Assembly: GCA_019240755.1 (NCBI GenBank)
Contig: JAFAXS010000084.1
Span: 1 to 53,894 of the forward strand
Origin: Vulcanimicrobiota bacterium
Lineage (GTDB): Bacteria; Vulcanimicrobiota; Vulcanimicrobiia; Vulcanimicrobiales; Vulcanimicrobiaceae
Direction of reading: 5' to 3'
DNA length: 53,894 bases
Shown one piece after another: positions 50,562-53,894 of the stretch (position 1 is the stretch's first letter; every line of letters begins with the position of its first letter). The position numbers and the translations under genes were made by a program. The notes under the pieces are model-generated. The model did no database searches. It was not told the DNA's origin and was given only the letters and a program-made list of their open reading frames with translations.

Positions 50562-51050
50562 ATGAAGGGACGAGTGATTCCAGCAGCCGCTCTCGGATGG
50601 AAGGGCGTTAGCCCAGAGGGTTACGCTGCCGGCATGCCGGACACGGGCGTGACGCGCCACACCATCGTTGGTAGCCGCAAGGAATCGCCCGAGGACCCCG
50701 GACCGCAGATGGAGCTGCGCTACTTCGAGGTGCAACCCGGCGCGGCGTCGCGACTAGAGAAACATGGTCACGAGCACTACGTGATCGTGCACAAGGGCCG
50801 TGGTTATGCCGTCATCGGGGGCACCCCGACCGAACTGAGGCCCGACGACGTCGTGTACGTTGGGCCATTCGAGCTCCATCAGTTCGTGAATAGCGGCGAC
50901 GAGCCGTTTGGGTTTTACTGCTTCGTGGACAGTTGTCGCGACGTTCCGCAGCCGCCCAATGCGCAAGAGCTGGAAAGACTCAGGGGCTCACCGGCGGGCG
51001 CCGTCGCCAAGCCTTTCGCGGTCCCTTTCCGGGGCAAGGCACCAAGCTAG
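50562..51050 (+). CDS. Cupin-domain protein
   Basis: A 162-residue single cupin. The first motif is EKHGHEHYVIVHKGRGYAVI, with three metal-ligand candidates, and the second is VGPFELHQFVN. These form the metal-binding jelly roll. The N-terminal part has no known domain. Enzyme or binding function cannot be assigned. The ATG at 50562 is chosen because the open frame upstream is antisense to the EVE gene. It is divergent from the EVE gene by 46 bases. Confidence 0.8.
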   Translation: MKGRVIPAAALGWKGVSPEGYAAGMPDTGVTRHTIVGSRKESPEDPGPQMELRYFEVQPGAASRLEKHGHEHYVIVHKGRGYAVIGGTPTELRPDDVVYVGPFELHQFVNSGDEPFGFYCFVDSCRDVPQPPNAQELERLRGSPAGAVAKPFAVPFRGKAPS

Positions 51051-51238
51051 GAGCGAAAGACTCGGAGCGAGAGCCAGCGAATAATCTTAAGGAGGAGGCA
51101 GGGTTACCGTACCCTCTTCCGAGCGTTTCCTTGACCTTCGTGATCGCTCCGGGGTTAAGGACGCGTTCGACGTGCTTTTGCGATGGCGTAGCTCGTCTCA
51201 GCGGCAAGGTGAACCCCAAGCGTCTTCAAGGAGGCCCC
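51051..51238 (+). promoter_or_regulatory. 188-base leader of the glycosidase gene with several inverted repeats
   Basis: This gap holds AGGGT/ACCCT (51100-51104 and 51111-51115), GAGCG/CGCTC (51121-51125 and 51145-51149) and GGGGTT/AACCCC (51151-51156 and 51212-51217), just before the ribosome-binding site AAGGAGG (51228-51234). A second Shine-Dalgarno-like run, AAGGAGGAGG, is at 51089-51098 without a convincing gene behind it. It may be a structured 5' leader. I could not match it to a known riboswitch class. Confidence 0.35.
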
Positions 51239-52786
51239 GTGGCAGGCTCATTACAAGCGATAGCTCGGTCGCACTATCCGCGGCTTATCGTTTCCGCTGC
51301 ATTCGCGCTCTGCGCGGCGTGCAGCGGCTCCAACCAGCCGGGCTCGGCGATTCCGATCTCCCCGGCAGCCCGGAACATCCACCGCGCCTCGCAAGCCGGC
51401 GTCGTCGTGAATCCATCGCAGGTCGGCGCACAAGTGTCGTCGGCAGTGTTGGGCGCGGACATGGAAGACTGGTTCGATATCACGCAGCCGAACTTGGCCG
51501 CGTCGTTCATAAAAGCCGGAATGACGGTGACGCGCTGGCCGGGCGGTAAGGGCGCCGATCGCTACCACTGGAAGACGAATCAAAACGGCCCGGGCATCTG
51601 CGCCGGCACCGAGCAGCCGAGCCCCAACTCTACGTTCGACCACTTCATGCAAGACGTCGCTATACCGGCGCATCTGGACGTTTCGATTACCGTGAACTAC
51701 GGCTCGAACCCGAAGTGTACGGCCGGCGACAAATCTGACGAAGCCGCAGACTGGGTGAAGTACGCGAACGTAACCAAAGGCTACAACGTGACGTGGTGGA
51801 CGGTCGGGAACGAGCAATACGTGGACGGCTCGCTCGACTTGCGCTCCTCGCCGCACGATCCGACGCAGTACGCCCAAGTGATGAGCCAGAATTACTACAA
51901 GCAAATGAAAGCCGCGTCGCCGCTGGTACCCATCAATGTCTGTATCGATGCCTCAATACGCACAGCGAGTTGGAACTCGGTCGTCTTCAGTCAAGCCCCG
52001 TTTGATTGCATCGAGCTGCATTACTATCCGCAGAAGGGGACCAGCGTCAACGATACCTTCTTGCTCACCAACGGAGTTGCCGGCATTACCTCGAGCATCA
52101 AAACCGTGGAGAGCGAGCTGGTCGCCGCCGGGCGTGGCGGAACGCCGATCTTTGTCGGCGAGATCGGATCGGCGCTGCCTCCCGGCGACAAGCAAGAGAT
52201 GTCGATCACGCAGGCGCTCTATGCCGGGCAGATCATCGGGGAGATGTTGAACGACGGCGTGGTGCGCGCCACCTGGCACAGCGGGTTCGGAGGCTGCGAC
52301 ACGCCGGCTGCGGGCGGCGATTTCAGTCCGTCGCTCTACGGCTGGCAAGATTTCGGCGGAACGATGATCTTTTCGGTTGGGACGGTCGCCCACCATTGCA
52401 GCACGAAGAACGTGCCGCTGGGAACGTTGATGCCGACGGCGGACGCATTCGAGGTGGCGTCGCACTTCGTCCGTAACGGCGAGCACATGCTCGGCGTTTC
52501 GGTCGTCGGGATGAAGAACGTTCGAGCCTACGCAACGACCTACAACGGCGGCTACGCGTTGATGCTCTTCAACCTGAGCGAGAAGTCGTCGGTCAACGTG
52601 CCGGTGACGATCGACGGAAAGACGTCGGGCACCGGCGGGCCGTTTTGGAAGTATGACAAGAAGCTGTACGATGCATCGAAGTACAACAGATGGAAGGGCC
52701 CGGGATCGGGGACGCTGCCGAGCTGGCAGAACAGCTTTACCATCAAGCTCCGGCCGTGGAGCATGACGGTCGTGCAAACGCAGTAG
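51239..52786 (+). CDS. Secreted clan GH-A glycosidase lipoprotein (arabinofuranosidase-like)
   Basis: A 515-residue lipoprotein (signal ending CAAC) with a TIM-barrel glycosidase. The probable acid/base is Glu192 in WWTVGNEQY, and the probable nucleophile is Glu308 in FVGEIGS. DCIELHYYPQ and TRWPGG are supporting blocks, and the C-terminal beta domain has YALMLFNLS. This resembles GH51-type alpha-L-arabinofuranosidases, but GH39, GH79 or another clan member is possible. The GTG at 51239 is fixed by AAGGAGG. It lies 23 bases before a phosphoesterase gene. Confidence 0.78.
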   Translation: MAGSLQAIARSHYPRLIVSAAFALCAACSGSNQPGSAIPISPAARNIHRASQAGVVVNPSQVGAQVSSAVLGADMEDWFDITQPNLAASFIKAGMTVTRWPGGKGADRYHWKTNQNGPGICAGTEQPSPNSTFDHFMQDVAIPAHLDVSITVNYGSNPKCTAGDKSDEAADWVKYANVTKGYNVTWWTVGNEQYVDGSLDLRSSPHDPTQYAQVMSQNYYKQMKAASPLVPINVCIDASIRTASWNSVVFSQAPFDCIELHYYPQKGTSVNDTFLLTNGVAGITSSIKTVESELVAAGRGGTPIFVGEIGSALPPGDKQEMSITQALYAGQIIGEMLNDGVVRATWHSGFGGCDTPAAGGDFSPSLYGWQDFGGTMIFSVGTVAHHCSTKNVPLGTLMPTADAFEVASHFVRNGEHMLGVSVVGMKNVRAYATTYNGGYALMLFNLSEKSSVNVPVTIDGKTSGTGGPFWKYDKKLYDASKYNRWKGPGSGTLPSWQNSFTIKLRPWSMTVVQTQ

Positions 52787-52809
52787 CGTTACGACAAGGA
52801 GTGTTGAAC

Positions 52810-53894
52810 TTGAACGGTGCGCGTCTTTTCCTTCTGGCAACGTTGGTTGCCGTTTCGGGGTGTGCGCAAAATCCGGGCGCTACGCTGCCGCTTGGAAGTC
52901 CCGGATCGGCGCTTCGGTCGCGAACGCTTCTCACATCGAAAATCACGCATGTGGTAATCATCGTGCAGGAGAACCGCACGACGAACAACCTGTTCAACGC
53001 GCTGCCCGGTGCCGAGACCGTGCGAGTCGGAATGAACTCGAAGGGTAAGCCCGTGGCGCTGCGTCCTCAAGCGCTGACCGCACCGTATGACCTCAGCCAC
53101 CGGCACGCCGCATTCACCCTCTCGTATGCGAACGGCCAAATGAACGGCTGGAACCTCATAATTTCTTCGTGCAATAAGAGCGCGAAGTGTCCGCGGCCGG
53201 GGATACGCCCGTACGGCTACGTGCCGGAAGGGGAGGTCGAGCCGTACTACACGATGGCCACGCGATACGCTTTCGCGAGCCATATGTTTCAGACGAATCA
53301 GGGGCCGAGTTTTCCCGCCCATCAGTACCTTTTGAGTGGTACCTCCACGATCAGCGATGGATCGCCGTTGCGGGCGGCCGAGAATCCGCTGACACCGCAG
53401 AACAAACATACCGGCGGCTGCGATTCGCCGCCGGGATCCTACGTTGCGCTCATCGATCCGTACGGAAACGAAGGCCAACCCACGTTTCCATGCTTTACTC
53501 GCACGTCGCTGCTCGACTTCACGGGGGCGGCCGGTGTCACTTGGCATTACTATCAGGCGCAGCCGGGTCCGGGATTGTGGAACGGTGTCGATGCGCTTGC
53601 GCAGATTTGGAGCGGGCCCCAGTTTTCGACCAACGTCACTTGGCCACCGACGAAGATTCTCAGCGACATCGACGCTGGGACGCTCGCAAATCTCGTGTGG
53701 GTGACCCCAACGGTCAAAGAATCGGATCACGCCGGCTGGACCGACGGAACGGGCCCGTCGTGGGTGGCGACCGTCGTGAACAAGATCGGACTGAGTCAGT
53801 ACTGGAATACCACGGCAATATTCGTGGTGTGGGACGATTGGGGCGGCTGGTACGATCCGATGCCGCCTCCGCAGTATAACTCGTACGAACTCAG
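52810..53894 (+). CDS. Phosphoesterase lipoprotein (PLC/AcpA family), paralogue 6, cut by window end
   Basis: At least 361 residues of a sixth family member; the C terminus is outside the window. The TTG start at 52810 is chosen because AAGGAG (52796-52801) is eight bases upstream and the protein then opens with a lipoprotein signal ending VSGC (cysteine 18). The metal motif reads ENRTTN (from residue 54) where other copies have ENRSFN or ENRSLN. The serine region is PSFPAHQ and the acidic site VWDDWGGWYD is intact. It follows the glycosidase gene by 23 bases, probably in one operon. Confidence 0.88.
   Translation, partial: MNGARLFLLATLVAVSGCAQNPGATLPLGSPGSALRSRTLLTSKITHVVIIVQENRTTNNLFNALPGAETVRVGMNSKGKPVALRPQALTAPYDLSHRHAAFTLSYANGQMNGWNLIISSCNKSAKCPRPGIRPYGYVPEGEVEPYYTMATRYAFASHMFQTNQGPSFPAHQYLLSGTSTISDGSPLRAAENPLTPQNKHTGGCDSPPGSYVALIDPYGNEGQPTFPCFTRTSLLDFTGAAGVTWHYYQAQPGPGLWNGVDALAQIWSGPQFSTNVTWPPTKILSDIDAGTLANLVWVTPTVKESDHAGWTDGTGPSWVATVVNKIGLSQYWNTTAIFVVWDDWGGWYDPMPPPQYNSYEL

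Noticed and set aside
51020-51115. Resemblance to a c-di-GMP-I (GEMM) riboswitch
   Set aside because: GGCAGGGTTACCG and a GAAA run recall the class, but the conserved core and the helix order are not met, and the 5' part would lie in the cupin gene.
1-53894. tRNA, rRNA, insertion sequences, integrases or prophage genes
   Set aside because: None was recognised by reading both strands; a tRNAscan or IS search could still find a missed element.

Overview
The window is about 54 kb of GC-rich, densely packed bacterial chromosome. I see no rRNA, tRNA, insertion sequence, prophage or CRISPR array, and no gap longer than 300 bases lacks a gene. A TonB-dependent receptor, a BcsS-like outer-membrane protein and many lipobox proteins point to a cell with two membranes. 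The GloVer-repeat protein, BNR-repeat protein, aa3 oxidase with cytochrome c fused to subunit II, and several phosphoesterase lipoproteins resemble what is reported for Candidatus Eremiobacterota (WPS-2/Vulcanimicrobiota). That placement is inference from gene content, not a phylogeny.

Layout. 1-1940: an overlapping amino-sugar operon (possible NagA tail, small HExxH protease, BadF-type GlcNAc kinase, NanE epimerase). 2000-6115: an A2-type cytochrome c oxidase operon with three small tail genes. It converges on 6141-9896, the heme A pathway (ctaA, ctaB) coupled to an MFS exporter and a membrane protein. 9942-14959: a tightly overlapping chain holding a lipoprotein, a GH130 enzyme, a membrane-anchored protein, release factor 3, another lipoprotein and a PLP ammonia-lyase. 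14937-18299: secreted CHRD and BNR-repeat proteins. 18361-19309: a Phd/VapC toxin-antitoxin pair with a palindromic operator, facing an orphan FitA-like antitoxin that is coupled to a YkgJ cysteine-cluster gene. 20056-22417: a ROK kinase and the first of six phosphoesterases.

22617-29496 is the most interesting block: UDP-glucose dehydrogenase, UDP-glucuronate decarboxylase, a processive-type membrane GT2, a second sugar epimerase and a BcsS-like outer-membrane protein, with a convergent secreted GH10 xylanase. Together they look like a cellulose-synthase-style secretion locus rebuilt around UDP-xylose, that is, a bacterial xylan-like exopolysaccharide system. 29608-35493 is a tandem array of four paralogous phosphoesterase lipoproteins. 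One of them is preceded by a riboswitch-like structured leader.

35504-45038 holds a GloVer-repeat lipoprotein, a glycolipid glycosyltransferase with a fatty-acid-hydroxylase-like protein, a lytic transglycosylase whose start overlaps the divergent gene, an APC permease, EgtD and a four-gene osmoprotectant ABC operon. 45102-53894 holds polyphosphate kinase, a TonB-dependent receptor, an EVE protein, a cupin, a secreted clan GH-A glycosidase with a long leader, and a sixth phosphoesterase cut by the window edge.
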